Assembly: GCF_001632365.1 (NCBI RefSeq)
Contig: NW_024468524.1
Coordinates: 214,468 to 278,467, forward strand
From: Laetiporus sulphureus 93-53
Taxonomy: Eukaryota > Basidiomycota > Agaricomycetes > Polyporales > Laetiporaceae
DNA: 64,000 nt
Direction of reading: 5' to 3'
The position numbers were made by a program, and so were the translations under genes. The stretch's first letter is position 1. Each line of letters begins with the position of its first letter. Below are positions 22,701-35,202 of this stretch, in pieces. Below the pieces are notes generated by a model. That model ran no database searches. It was not told the origin of the DNA and worked only from the letters and a program-made list of their open reading frames with translations.

Positions 22701-22929
22701 ACATCACAGCGAGAAGTGATGTGGAAGGTGCTTCCTGAATCTGCAAACCAACCACAAAACGAAGCATCTGAATCTTCTGAACCTAATGATACACAGTTTT
22801 CGTTATCATCTTCTGCAATTCTCGCCTGATCTCTCTTGGCACAGCTTGATCCAGCGATTTGTGAATCATTGCACTCATGCGCTTCGAACTTCGACTTCTT
22901 CTTTGATGGCTCATCTCATGCCTTATCAG
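19740..22929 (-). pseudogene. pol: Copia B: gag end, protease, integrase, RT, RNase H
   Basis: Leftward, in order from the right: zinc-knuckle-proximal gag end (22929-22760), protease ADSGSTFH (about 22740), integrase (22600-21263) with WHRIYGH, CEVCIQAK, HTDVW and MDNGHEYLN, RT (20845-20462) with IWVDDLLIF, and RNase H (20389-19740) with RPDIAYAVQHLSSF and NSDNMSAISIAKD. The integrase motif reads QNGIVKRLN, so the catalytic Glu is replaced by Lys (GAA to AAA), unlike copia A. Stops and shifts occur near 20390-20460, 20890 and 21845-21890. The gag start and 5' LTR are missing because the element is cut at 22929. Confidence 0.85.
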
Positions 22930-23289
22930 TTGCCAAAGCCCTTACTGGTTCTGGCATAATGTTCTCACATGTAGTTTGCTAGGACCTCAGTAGGTACACC
23001 ATAGATAGAGTGATCAGGGACCAGCCCTACATGTGTTGGAGCTCATGAGAATCTAAGGAAGGACCTTATATTCATTATACTATTGTATGTGGCCAGCAGG
23101 CCAGCTCTCCCCTTTCACCTTTTGTGCAAGGCCATGCATTGGGGCTTTGCCTTGATTTCTGGTTGTATGCCACTGCACGCCATCCTCAGCCTAGCCCTTG
23201 TGGCAGGCTTTTATATTGTGGATTTATTTGTGCAGGTCACGCAAGCAGACTTGCCCTTAATTGGGTTAAGTGCTTTGTGCTTTGTGACA
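22930..23289 (+). repeat. Family X right LTR, 5'-truncated
   Basis: Homologous to the distal part of the X LTRs and ending in GTGACA, followed by GAAGC (23290-23294), the right copy of the block's target duplication. The first 110 bases repeat the end of the left LTR piece (6014-6124). Confidence 0.75.
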
Positions 23290-23294
23290 GAAGC

Positions 23295-23456
23295 GCGCAA
23301 AAATGGTCACATCCATCCTATCCCTGTTCCTACCACTTCGTCACCTGCGAAACATGGATCTTCCATTGTTTCACTCAATTATGAATGTGTGATGTCTTTA
23401 AGTCATGCTCCCTCTGCAACTGCTCCATCCGGACTGATCTAGGACTGGCAGAATTG
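23295..23456. other. Short host spacer between two retroelements
   Basis: Unique-looking sequence between the block and the next X LTR. No gene seen. Confidence 0.4.
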
Positions 23457-24310
23457 TGTCACGGCACCTCATAGATCCTGCTAAAAGGCAAGAAAATGGC
23501 TGCAAGGTGCTAGCCACACTCAGTGACCTGCACAAATACCAAAATAAGGGCCTGCCATAAAGGGTTAGGCCAAAAAGGCATGCAGTGACATGCAGCCTGC
23601 AAAAAGGGGCTCAAAGGGCCCTTAGCCTTATATCACACAAAGAGGGGGTGATGGCTTGTAAAGCTGCATGAAATAGATGAATGAAACTGGGGATACCAGC
23701 TTCCTCATGGATGCTTATATACATGCAGGTAGGGACCTCAGTCACTATACTAAGGTAAACACCCCTGACACCTACATGTGAACATGATACCATAACCAGT
23801 TAGGTTCTGGTAGCTACTATGGCAACTATCTACAAAGGCCACGGATACACTGAGGTAATCCTATCTAATCCAACAGGATAATTGCCTGAATGTGATGCCA
23901 CTATTTGAGCAGCAAAGTGGTGCCACTATTGAGTGGCGAGATGAGGCCACTATGGAGTAACCAATAGAATTGGTGTCACTTCTCTGAGTGACGAATTGGA
24001 TGCTTGCTAGCTTGATGGTCCAAAGGGTTCCTTTCTGGGCAAGTGGCCTGGTGTCACGTGATCAACACCTGACAACTTTTGAATAGGGCAAGTGGCCAGT
24101 GTCACGTGACTGGGTGGCTGAATCATGGGTGCTTGATGGTCATGTGGTAGACACAGTCGTATCCGCAATGTATGTGACATTATTGTACTGTTTGTCTAAA
24201 TATCCACTTTGTGAGACCAATATGAAGGTTGGCGTCTGAATAACCACTTGTGGTTGTCAAATGATGACTTTAATGGTGCAAAAAGAAAGGTGCCACCTAA
24301 TACTGTGACA
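23457..24310 (-). repeat. Family X LTR, probably a 3' LTR
   Basis: 854 bp, TGTCACGGCACC...ACTGTGACA, sense leftward. To its right the minus strand reads TTGAAGCGAGGGTAG before the LTR. This resembles the chromovirus polypurine tract TTGAGGGGGGGTAG, so X is probably a related Ty3-type family and this LTR faces a decayed internal region. The flanks AATTG and CTACC do not match, which agrees with that. Confidence 0.65.
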
Positions 24311-24457
24311 CTACCCTCGCTTCAAGGTTCAGACTCCCAATGAACTGAATAAATTCTAAGGTAAATAGTACCCTTGCTTCACATTCTGACTTCCAGGGTA
24401 GAATGACAGGGTGTGTAGATGGCATTCAAGACTTTGCTAGCAGCAAAAAGGGGTAAT

Positions 24458-25180
24458 GCAGTTTAATGGCTTGCTCAGGTAAGTAGTGCACTTGTAGGGC
24501 TAACAGTTCTTGGTCCTAGATGTCTGATGTCACAGACAGCGCTATTGGCTGCTGTTGCCCAAGATAGTGTGCAAAAGGCCTTGCAGTTTAAAGACATGCA
24601 CTTGGTCATTCGTGGCGCTCAAAGCTGCCAAAATTTGAACAGTTTAATGACATGCCAAGGTCGTGATGCTTGCAGTTTAATGACTTGTGCTAGGTCACAA
24701 AAGACGCATGAATTTGTAATGCAAAAAGATGCTGTTTTTGGCTGCAGTGTCGACCCTTAGGTATCATTCTCCAGATACCAGATTATTCTGGTCTTCTGTC
24801 TTCAGTCATGACTTCGTGCTTCTTTGCTACGGCTTGTCACATAGGATATTACTTAATTCATGGCAGATTTCTGGTTACCCAAGAAATCGAACCCACGCAC
24901 ATGGTATCTTGTGAGACGATCAGGTCCTGATGTATCAGATTGTCATAGCTTAACACCTAAGCCATTTGAGTGGGTAAGATACCTGGTTCGAAACTCAACC
25001 AGTATACGCTCTTTATTATATAATCCATGTCAATGTAATCATGATTTGTCAGGCTGTGTGGGCGCTCAAAGCTGCCATTTTTGTGTTGTAAGCCCGATTA
25101 TGAGGGTAGGTGATGTTGTAATGCTGATTACATGTTGTATATCGCATTGTAGTGTTTGCAGTTTATTGACTTGTGCAGGT
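24458..25180 (+). repeat. Dispersed 22-nt motif, five copies
   Basis: Variants of GCAGTTTAATGACTTGTGCA followed by GGT occur at 24458-24480, 24583-24605, 24639-24660, 24672-24695 and 25158-25180. GGCGCTCAAAGCTGCCA also occurs twice (near 24614 and 25063). Spacing is irregular. Confidence 0.6.
24795..24990 (-). repeat. tRNA-derived SINE-like copy 1
   Basis: On the leftward strand, an A-box-like TGGCTTAGGTGTTAAG is followed at Leu/Ser-tRNA spacing by a B box, GGGTTCGATTTC. The segment shares words with 34310-34505: CTTCAGTCATGA, TGCTTCTTTGCTA, CGAACCCA-GCACATGGTA and CCA-TTGAG. Two related copies with internal pol III promoter boxes suggest a SINE family, not a tRNA gene. Confidence 0.5.
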
Positions 25181-26613
25181 CCATGGTGGCACTCATAGTG
25201 GCCAAATGATAGGATACCCTTGGTCAGAGGGCTGTTTCAAAGATTGTGTCTTGTACCTGAAAGGTTGCCTATGTCTTTTTAGGATTTTATATAGAATTGG
25301 TGTCATTTGAAGTTGAGAGGCGTTCCCCAATGCTCTGTCTCATAGATAGCAATGGTCTCTCATTTGCTCCATTCAGTGGCATGTTAGGCAAAAAGTTTGA
25401 AAAATGTCGCTCTGTGAATTGAGGAAAAATATAATCCTTGATGTCCCATCTGGTGGATTATCCATACCACCTTGCTTGTGTTCCTTTGGATGTCACATTG
25501 CATTATGTGTGACAATTGCTGTTGATGTGCCTGTCAGCTCTTCAGCATTCCAGGCATAGTTACATATTTATTGCACATGCGCACATCAAAGGTGATTAAC
25601 CTTTGGTTATCCCCTATATTACCTCCCCCTTGCCAGGTCCCTTCCAGGACCGGCGCAGCATAAGCGAATAGTGAAACAAACAAGACTGGGGGCACAAAAA
25701 GATAAGGGAGGGTGGATGAAAAAAAAATCTTAGCACTTGTGTGGGGAACAGGTAGTCACCGGGGGCATTGACCTGTGATTCCACCGGAAACATTGTAAAC
25801 GCACCATGATCACAGTCACAATGTTGTGACTTATGTTTTCGTGGAACTTATGGTGATAACAGTCTGAATATTGCTGAAATGACATGCAGATAATTTCTGT
25901 GTGATTTAGCAAGAGAGTTGCTAGTTACATCTTCATTTATATCACCTGTTTCATTGGTTGAAAATTATGTGAACATCGTAATTGGAATCTGGATTTGTCC
26001 TCAATGCAGTCACTCATATCAATGTAGTATGATTCTGGTAACATTTTGGATGTTTTCACCAATAGAAACAGCTAAATCAGGTGAAAATCATCGCTGCTCC
26101 ATCATTGATGGCATCAATATGCATTCAAAATGTTTTCAAATGTGTCATTGAGGTCACATGATATTTTCATTGATGGTGTTTTCTGCCAAAACATTGGAGG
26201 TGATTTGTCGATGCAGTCAACATGTATCCTCCATGTGTCCATGGTGAGAAGGGCATATGCAGCTTGCACACATTCACAGAAAAAATTGCTTGCTTTACAA
26301 CGGCATCTGAAAAACACTTAAAATGCTTCTAAAATGCTGCCTCCATGATTCTCAGATGAATTCAGGATGTTTTCTGGGTGGCTGCTGCATGTGTTCAAAA
26401 TGTTTCCTCTCAGAAACAGATGATCGGGCCAATCAAAGCTCGTCTTGGCATAATATTTTAAAATTTAGTTCAGTATTATGTTTCACCTGTAATTGTTAAA
26501 TAAATAACATCTCACTTTCTAGACAATGCCACATTTTAAAATGCCATATTTACAGCATATTGTATCTAAGACATCAGCTCTGAAGAGCGCAAGCGCATCC
26601 TCTACAGACTCAA

Positions 26614-27302
26614 TTGCGAACACCATCACCATCCGTTGAGTCTGTTCCTACCGTCGCATCACTCACCTCCCACATTACCTCCATCTCCGCAAAGATACTG
26701 CACTCCTATGTCCTGTCCCACCTCCAGGATGCCCCCAAGCCCATTCTCGCTGCGTTCGTGACATTCTTTGCTGAGCTCATTTCACCTTCATGGCATCATT
26801 GCATGCGCTGCCACAAGGACTATGTGGAGGTCGAGAACGATGACAGGAATTGTCTGGTGCCACATGATGATAAGAGTGCTGAGGTCGAGCACGTCAGGAG
26901 GACCACGAGAAGTGGCAGGCTCGTGATCGATCCTGGGATGACATACGAGATGCTGTGGGAATGCTGCGGTAAACTCACTGATGGAGACGGGGGCCAGGGC
27001 AAGCATACGGTGTGTACTCTGATCTTTTCTCATATTTCTTCACCATGTCCTGATCGTCTCCTGCTGCAAACTGACATAAAGAGCATATGGACATGGACCA
27101 ACGTGAGCACGAGAATACCAAGAATGTCAGCATCAGCACATGCGGACATACCCCAGCTGCTCGCAAGCAGGCCAGGGCCTCCGTCACTTCTGCCTCTCAA
27201 GCCAATGCCGGAGCCGCTGCTCTCAAGCGCAAAGGTCGCCTGCTCAAGCCGGTGCAGCGTGTGCAGACGGCGGATGCAGGTGCTCACGAACTGATCGTGT
27301 AT
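26614..27302 (+). CDS. Conserved fungal hypothetical protein with Cys/His cluster, two exons
   Basis: Exon 1 (26614 to about 27009) encodes a helical N-terminus and a likely metal site: HCMRCHKDYVE, then NCLVPHDD, then YEMLWECCGKLTDGDGG with a later GKHT. The pattern C-x2-CH...C-x-VPH...CCG resembles one I associate with small basidiomycete proteins of unknown role. A GT at 27010 and an AG near 27080 would remove about 70 nt and join to a basic tail (HENTKNVSISTCGHTPAARK, then a Lys/Arg- and Ala-rich stretch) typical of nuclear proteins. It may be intact, but the start codon and splice are inferred. Confidence 0.4.
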
Positions 27303-27859
27303 GCAGTTTGCACACCGCCCAGTGGTCTATGCTCCTTTGCGACACCTGGGTTTGGCAAGAAGAAACCCACACCGCTCCGAATGAAAATAGCTGCAGACAA
27401 CAGCATCTCCGTCATCGACGTCTGTTCTGACGAATCCCTCTCTGCCAAGCCTCTGACCGCCCATGCCCGAACAAATGGTTATCATTCGAGTCCTCATCTG
27501 ATGCTCAGAATGCACTGGCTCCGAAGCACGTCAAGGTGGAGTCACAGCTTCAGAAGGATAACGAGCGGCATCACCCTAAGGGACAAGGAAAAAGTGAGGA
27601 GGTTACCTCTCGAATCGTGAATTCACATGGAGATGGAAACTAAGTCCTCTCCAGTCAAATTAATCCTATATGCAACCGTCTTGCCTGCTAATGGATTTGC
27701 CCGTATGACCTCGACACCCTTCTTGCCATCAGATCATTTGGACTTGTCCTTGGTGCGTGCTTTCAGACATTATATACAGTGATGTTCCAGTCGTCATATG
27801 GCCCTCTGACACTACAACAAGATAGGAATCCCCTCCCCGTCATCACTGCCTGCCAAGCA

Positions 27860-29085
27860 GGACGATGCACTGCTCAAGTCACCTCACTACACTGAGATCA
27901 TGCAGAACCTGCACAACATCTTCGGACTCAAGTCCTTCCACGTGAACTAGCTCGATGTGATCATCACACTGCTCTCCGGACAGGACTCAATGGTGCTCAT
28001 GCCCACAGGTGGCTTGGGTAAAAAAGCCTGTGCTATCAGCTGCCCACAGTTTGCAAGGACAGCAAGACATGGAGCACGATGGTCGTTGTCATTGGGTCGC
28101 TACTAGCACTGATGCAGGACCAGGTGGCAGTGCTACAAGACAAGGGCATCGACGTCGCATTTTTCAACTTGGAGCAGACACATGAGGAGGTGGATGTTTG
28201 CCGGCGGCTGCTCCATCGGATCAGGCGGCAGTGGCCAAACTTGATACACATGATGCCGGAGAAGCTGAAGCACAGCTCGGCGTTGATGTTGATACTGAGG
28301 CAGCTATAATACAAGAAGCACTTGAAAGGATGTGTGCTCGATGAGGGCCACAGTGTGGTCAAATGGGGTTGGAACTTCCATGATGCAGTAGGACACACAT
28401 CTGCTCGAATTCGCTGATTTGCTCACATTACTCTGATCACGGTATCAGTTCCTCGACGATTTCTGCCAAGGTTTTCCAGGCATTCTGATCATGGCCCTGA
28501 CCGCGACCGCGACGGCGCACATGAAGCACAATTTTAAGCATCTCCTGTGAATCTCTCATTGTGTCGAGTTCTTGCAATCGATGAAATGCCTGAACCTGAA
28601 CTACGAGGCGTGGCCGAAGAAGAAGGTGGCACTTCAGGAGATCGTGCAGTTTATCAAGGAGAGCTACACCGGTGAGACCGGAATCATCTATGTGCACAGC
28701 CGCAAGTTGTGCAAGGAGATCATGTACAGGTTGAAGGAAGAACATGACCTCGATGCACAACGTAATCGTTGCGACCGTACGAGGGCTCATTGAGGTACCT
28801 ACCAAAATACAGCTGGCCAAAGCATTACCCAGATTGCATTCGGTATGGGTACAGACAAGTCAAACAGTATATGTTACTGTTTTTGGGAGCAACGATCTCT
28901 CACCTCTGGTCCAGTGCAATTTGCGATTCATCACGACTTGCCTAGCGATCTCGACTGGTGAGTCTTTTTTTTTTAATTTCACACTTTTTTGATGCAACTC
29001 AATGCACAGTTACTACCAAGATCTAGAGACTGGACACACTGGTAGGGGTGGGCAGCCTGCCCATTGCATCTTATGTGAGTCTGCA
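27860..29085 (+). pseudogene. RecQ-family DNA helicase remnant
   Basis: Helicase motifs are recognisable in order but in several frames: FGLKSFHVN then a stop (TAG 27948-27950) where RecQ has N-Q-L; LLSGQDSMVLMPTGG (motif I) with the following GKS damaged by a frameshift; GSLLALMQDQV and GIDVAFFN (motif Ia); MPEKLK; VLDEGHSVVKWG (motif II, normally DEAH); NLNYEAWPKKK and GIIYVHSRKLCKE (motif IV); QIAFGMGTDKSN and FAIHHDLPSDLDW (motif V); YYQDLETGHTGRGG (motif VI, normally ETGRAGRDG). RecQ enzymes unwind DNA in recombination and replication repair. Key residues of motifs I, II and VI are lost. The basic stretch at 27300-27620 may belong upstream. Confidence 0.85.
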
Positions 29086-29489
29086 TTCTTATCTGATGCT
29101 CAAATCTAAGCCCAGGAGGACGCCCTACATGCTGTAGTCTATCAATACAGTGATTCCACCATCAGGCAATGGCGAATCCACAACAGCAAGGAGATTATGA
29201 GACTGAGAGGGCCCACCAAGCCGGTCAGCTAGGGCAGACAGCTAAAACAACAGCGGGAAATAAGGCAACCGCCTTGGGTGTTCCTCTAGAGTCGATTATC
29301 CGAGGAATAGCTTATGCAACGGTGCTGGTGGTAACTAGATGTATGTAATGGAATGATCCTTGTGATGCTCGCTAGAGGAAAGTTGGTTATAGACCCTGTT
29401 TAATGGCTTGCAGAGCACATAGCGTGGCTGTGATGAACACTCAATTAACATGCTACCGGTGAAATGAACAATTACTTACCTCCTGCACC
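29086..29489. other. No gene recognised
   Basis: Sequence between the RecQ and hexokinase remnants. No coding similarity seen. Confidence 0.4.
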
Positions 29490-30945
<1,456 letters not shown>

Positions 30946-31689
30946 CTGCTTGACACGAGTAGAGATATCCTAGCATTTGGCAGTGCAGTGAGATCGTGAG
31001 TGCACAGTTGATCATATCTGCTGGTTGTATGCCTGCATCACAACATCTGATGGCTGTCCTCAACCTGTGCATGTCACAGCCCACGCTAAGTAGGCACCGA
31101 TCATTCCATTGAGTCCTCAATCATATCTGAGCTCGCTGTGACTCTACCGTCTTTCGCCCCTTATCATGACCTGCTTGATCTTGACTGAATTGTGTGCTTG
31201 ATGATGCAGCTCATGTGATGGTATTCGCCAGCATCTAGCTTCCTCGTCACTCATATCTTGCGCTCCAAGCCTTTCAACGACTCAGATGCTGTCACACTGT
31301 AGGATCTCTTGGTGCGAGAATGTATATATCCAACGTTCAACTCCTGACATCGATTTCATCTTCCATCTTCGCTTTCACAATGCTCTGAAGCTATCTGTCT
31401 GCTACGAAGCTGGATGCACTTGTTAGGATGCGATATGACTGCAGGGACCCACCGTGCCATCGTCTCCTGCTTTGTTCAATGCCTTTGTGAAGACAGTCGC
31501 ATTTCCTTGTGCTAGATGTGTGTCACTACATCCAGCCCTCACATGGAGCCACAGGCCATCGTCACACCAAATTACCCACATACTGGGAATCTATGCATTC
31601 TCTGCTCTTAGTAGCTCCTCATCGCATCATGAAGCTCGAGTTGACCTTCGGTATTCCCCCAATACCTCCCTGTCCCCTTCAAGTCTGCA
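30946..31689. other. No gene recognised
   Basis: Where the hexokinase N-terminus would be expected, but LDLGGTNLRV is not encoded in any frame I could read. No other similarity. Confidence 0.4.
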
Positions 31690-32937
31690 AAGTAAGAGCT
31701 TACTTAAGAAGCTCACGGACTTCGTGTCTACAATTAGGATCAGACAACATCTGTGCAAGACGAATCTTGGCTGTATAGCATCGACTATCAGCATTCTGAT
31801 TTGTTTAAACGGTATGCACTGACCTACCATATTCAAAAGCTTGTTGTAAACCTCCTTCGCCATTGTTTTGTTGCCCTGCTCATCGTATGTCTTCGTCAAA
31901 TTGTACAATATCGTCATCAAAGTGCCTTTCATGATGGCCACATCCAGCATTGATGCCTGAACGATGCCAGTTTCATACATTGCGCTCGTGGTATTGAGAT
32001 GCCCCTCCAGATATTGCAGGACTCTAAGGTTGTTGATGAACTCTGGCTATTGGCGTTGCTTATCCGCAATGTTAGCGTGCATATCGATATCTTGTGCGAT
32101 CCTATGCATAGAGTGGCCAATAACAGACAGGTGGCCACAGTTTTGCGTGTAAGTATCATCAGCAAGCGTGAGAGCCTTGCAGGCCTGGTCGAAGAGCTCG
32201 CATGCCTTCGCTTTTCCTGAGCCTGCTCTGCGAAAAACCTGCTCGTCTGCGAAGGACCTGCCCGGGCACGAGATTGTAGGATTTGCCCAATGACATGCAA
32301 GCAGAATGATGGCTTCGATAAGATGTTTCCCGCCGTGTCTCTGCTGCAGTAGACCATCCATTTGTATATAGCTCTGACAGATTCATCTGTGAAGTCACAT
32401 GAGAAAGTCCCTCGTGAATATACTTTGCACCCACCATTCTTCAGCTGCATCTGAGCGAGTCCTAATCTAGCCAAGAGATTGGTCTGCTGCCCTTCTGCTG
32501 CCTTCATAAAATATTTATTGCTTCGATGCTTGCACTTGTGGCATGAGATACATGGCCTGCATGAATGTAAGCATCTGTCAAGATCATCTTGATATCCGTG
32601 AACTGGATTGTAGTTCCACCAATTTAAGCACCTAAGGCGAGAGCCGTTAGGGGGGACAAGTAACACATGTAGACAAATAATACCTTCTTGTACTGTCCCT
32701 CTGGTAAGATCAGTTGATAAAATGTATCTGCTGCAGCTGAGCTAGGTTGTTCGCTTTGAATGGCTGCTCAACGTAATGGATGCCGAGAATGAATCTCATT
32801 TTTGCGCACCTCCTTCTCATTTGCACTACTAGTATCATTGATGGCTTCCAGATATGACAGAGGTTATGCTGGCCACTCTGTTGGATTCTGAATTCAGACT
32901 GTTGAGTTAACATGTGCACCAATCGAAAAGAAACCAC
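31690..32937 (-). pseudogene. CTR9-like TPR protein remnant (Paf1 complex)
   Basis: Leftward TPR-type segments in several frames: GIHYVEQPFKANN, KYFMKAAEGQQTNLLARLGL then AQMQLKN, KACELFDQACKALTLADDTY, IAQDIDMHANIADKQRQ, FINNLRVLQYLEGHLNTTSA, DVAIMKGTLMTILYNLTKTY, and after a GTAGGT...CAG intron (about 31838-31778) AKIRLAQMLSDPNCRHEVRE. These match my recollection of fungal Ctr9, a scaffold of the Paf1 elongation complex. At least three frame changes (about 32700, 32450 and 32160) disrupt it. Another TPR protein is possible. Confidence 0.6.
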
Positions 32938-33167
32938 TGACTACTTTGATGCTCGGCTGTCAAGCCGCCTTCACCATATCCTTATGATCCATTTTCCGGC
33001 AGCAAGGGCCGATATTAATACATGGGTAAGGCAGACAGCGAAGACTGAGCTTGAAGTCAAGACTGCTCGGAACAACTTGAGTGATTGCGGTAACTGCACT
33101 TAATTATCCATCGTCCGCATGCTCATCTGCAAATACACCTTCGTAGAATAATAAGAACTGGGATCTA

Positions 33168-34065
33168 TCATGGCAGAGTCAACATATCTCTCATCAGTAT
33201 CAACAGCATAGTGCTGACATCCCCTGATTCTGCCGCTGCCTTCTTCCCCCGAGTTGAAGTCGCATCTGTGTAATATTCATCCGTCAGCTTCTCCGATGTG
33301 ATGGCACCCTCTCCAGTTGAGCTTGTTATTTTCATCGTACAACTACCAACTATGACAGACTCACGGGTATCCTGCAGGATCAACTTTGGAGCCGTGCTCA
33401 CACAAGCTATTTGGATGTTCACCGATAGATTGTAAATTGGCAGTAATGGTCGAGCTAGCTCCATTTGCGTTCAATCTTCGTACACAGTGAGAATGACAGG
33501 CTTAGCAGAAAGGCAAGACATGTACAATCTGGAGTGATCTGAGCAATCTTATATGCCTCATCAAGGACGCTGCTCTGAATTGCTCTGAGATTGGATAATC
33601 ATAGCGGAGTGCATGGCTCCAGGATCAAAATGAACTGTTAATATATTCTTTGCAATGTTCTTCATGTGAAACCCGTGCATCAGTGCTAGATCCGCAATCG
33701 TGCTCAGTCTCTTGTCATTCTTGTATTCAGCTTTTCCCTTCTTCGTCTTCTTCATCTTCACTCGCAGGCTTATCTTCGTCACCCTCATTTGAAGAATGCT
33801 GAGGCTCGATAATTGCTCATTTCATGTGTCTGCATTCACGTTGTTCCGCAAGGCCTGCATAAACGATAATATGAGCAAACATCGAACGTACACCATGTTC
33901 TTCATCTGTCATATCTGGGCCACACGGATGCATCTTGAAAGTCTTTTCACTGCCCCAAAACTGCTCTTGTTCAGCTTCATGAGATCATCTAGCATCTGTG
34001 GTCTTGTGCTTTCTACTGAGAGTTTGTTGAAAGAACTAGCTTTGGTTTGCTCAGGCCTGGTCTGT
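33168..34065 (-). pseudogene. Unassigned gene fragment with acidic linker
   Basis: On the minus strand the stretches FNKLSVESTRPQMLDDLMKL then NKSSFGAVKRLSRCIRVAQI (34065-33915), YVRCLLILSFMQALRNNV, an acidic run EGDEDKPASEDEEDEEGK (about 33770-33720), EYKNDKRLSTIADLALMHG and KITSSTGEGAITSEKLTDEY look coding and collinear but lie in different frames. I do not recognise the protein. It may be a broken multi-exon gene, and I see no link to CTR9. Confidence 0.4.
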
Positions 34066-34309
34066 TAAGGATCTTATGTGCCTTCTTAACTGTCTACTCA
34101 GGCTGCTGTGAGGTGAGCACTTTCAGCCCAGGTTAAGGTGGAAAAGACCAACTCAAAACTGAGGGATGATCCTCAGTTCGAGCTGTATTATATATTGTTA
34201 TGGTAGGACCCTTAGTACCAGGTGTAAAAGATGTCATAGACTCAAAAAGGTGATCACCGTTCTTGCGTTCGTAGCGATCGATTGCGGCTGCAATCTCCTT
34301 ATCCTGGGT

Positions 34310-34505
34310 CTTCAGTCATGATGCATCGTTGACCTCATGCTTCTTTGCTATGGCTATTGCTTTAGGCTCTAAGTGCAGGACAAATTCTGCCCATGCCAGT
34401 ATTCGAACCCATGCACATGGTACTCTTGGAAGATGGTAGAGAAGAATCTGATGGGCTTGATCTGTCGAGACTTAGCCATCCAGCCACTTGAGCATGTTGG
34501 ATCCA
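34310..34505 (-). repeat. tRNA-derived SINE-like copy 2
   Basis: The leftward strand has an A-box-like GGATGGCTAAGTCTC and a B-box-like GGGTTCGAATACTGG, with tRNA-Leu/Ser-like spacing. It is related to the copy at 24795-24990. Confidence 0.5.
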
Positions 34506-34645
34506 ATGCACAGCTGTAGACTTTGTGATATTTTCTTATTCATAGGATTCATAATTATGGTGACGCATCGATTCACCAGAGAATTCATTCGCATTGAGTA
34601 TTATCTCATGGTACCTTTAATGGTGCTCAAAGCAGCCAGGAACAA

Positions 34646-34808
34646 ACTTACGTGAACCGAATATTGTCGACCCACCCTGATCCATGGCGACTCCGTCAAG
34701 CTGAAGGTCACGTCTCTCAGCTCGTTCAGAGTATTTAGCTGGTACATGCGAACATCAAGGACAGCATCAGAATGGTCCTAGAAGCATGGAAGCATACTCT
34801 AATGCACC
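34646..34808 (-). repeat. 163-bp dispersed repeat, inverted copy of 54242-54404
   Basis: About 92 percent identical by eye to 54242-54404 in the opposite orientation, and of equal length. Both copies can encode LNTLNELRDVTFSLTESPW then IRVGRQYSVHVS, followed by GTAAGT, a splice donor. It may be a duplicated exon of an unrecognised gene. Confidence 0.75.
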
Positions 34809-34856
34809 TATGTAACCAGAATGAAACCCGTGCATTTCCATACGCCTCTATGTCAA

Positions 34857-35200
34857 CCTAGCCTCACTGCCCACACAGTCATCTCTGCATCCTCTGATGG
34901 CACCGTCAGAGCGTGAAACCCCCATTCACAATGCACTGCAGAGCCTAGCACGATTGGGATACATGCTGACTATGTGCACTGTCTCACTTATAGGTCTGCT
35001 CCCTCACCATTCCCGCAGATTCACTTGCTTATGCATTCGCAGCCGTGAACAACACTGGATTGCATCCAGTTCCTTTGACTGCATGATCAAACTCTGGGAC
35101 CTTGCTGGGGCAAGTACGGGCAGCCCGCTTACAACCTTAAGCCCACCAGACATGTCAGATTCCAAGTTGTCTGTATATGCAATCAAGAGAGGAGGTGAAC
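34857..35200 (+). pseudogene. WDR48-like WD40 protein fragment
   Basis: Two consecutive WD repeats: TVISASSDGTVRA then TGA (34914-34916) where WD proteins have Trp, NPHSQ, HADYVHCLTY, a 49-nt intron (34994-35042) that splices in phase, SREQHWIASSSFDCMIKLWD, then LSPPDMSDSKLSVYAI. The pattern resembles the start of WDR48/Uaf1-type proteins, which activate deubiquitinases. Only about two of the repeats remain. The fragment stops where an ORC3-like fragment begins. Confidence 0.55.
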
Positions 35201-35202
35201 GA

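Larger units (their letters stand above)
5349..23289 (+). mobile_element. Nested retrotransposon block (outer element family X)
   Basis: The outer boundaries are LTR ends of one family: TGTCACAGTATTAG at the left and a TTGTGACA end at the right. They are flanked by identical 5-bp duplications, GAAGC at 5344-5348 and at 23290-23294. The whole 17.9 kb therefore occupies one original insertion site. The order of insertion read from the junctions is: X element, copia A into its left LTR, copia B into copia A, gypsy chromovirus into copia B, and X solo LTRs into both copias. An inversion followed. The internal coding region of the outer X element is missing. Confidence 0.75.
24311..26613. other. 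Decayed repeat region without recognisable genes
   Basis: Begins with a likely X-element polypurine tract, then contains five dispersed copies of a 22-nt motif and a tRNA-like SINE (both listed separately). Around 25900-26400 it is AT-rich, with recurring short words such as CAAAATGTTT. No coding similarity was recognised. Confidence 0.5.

Noticed and set aside
24870..24985. A tRNA-Leu gene on the minus strand
   Set aside because: Boxes are degenerate and a diverged second copy exists at 34.3 kb, which fits a SINE better.
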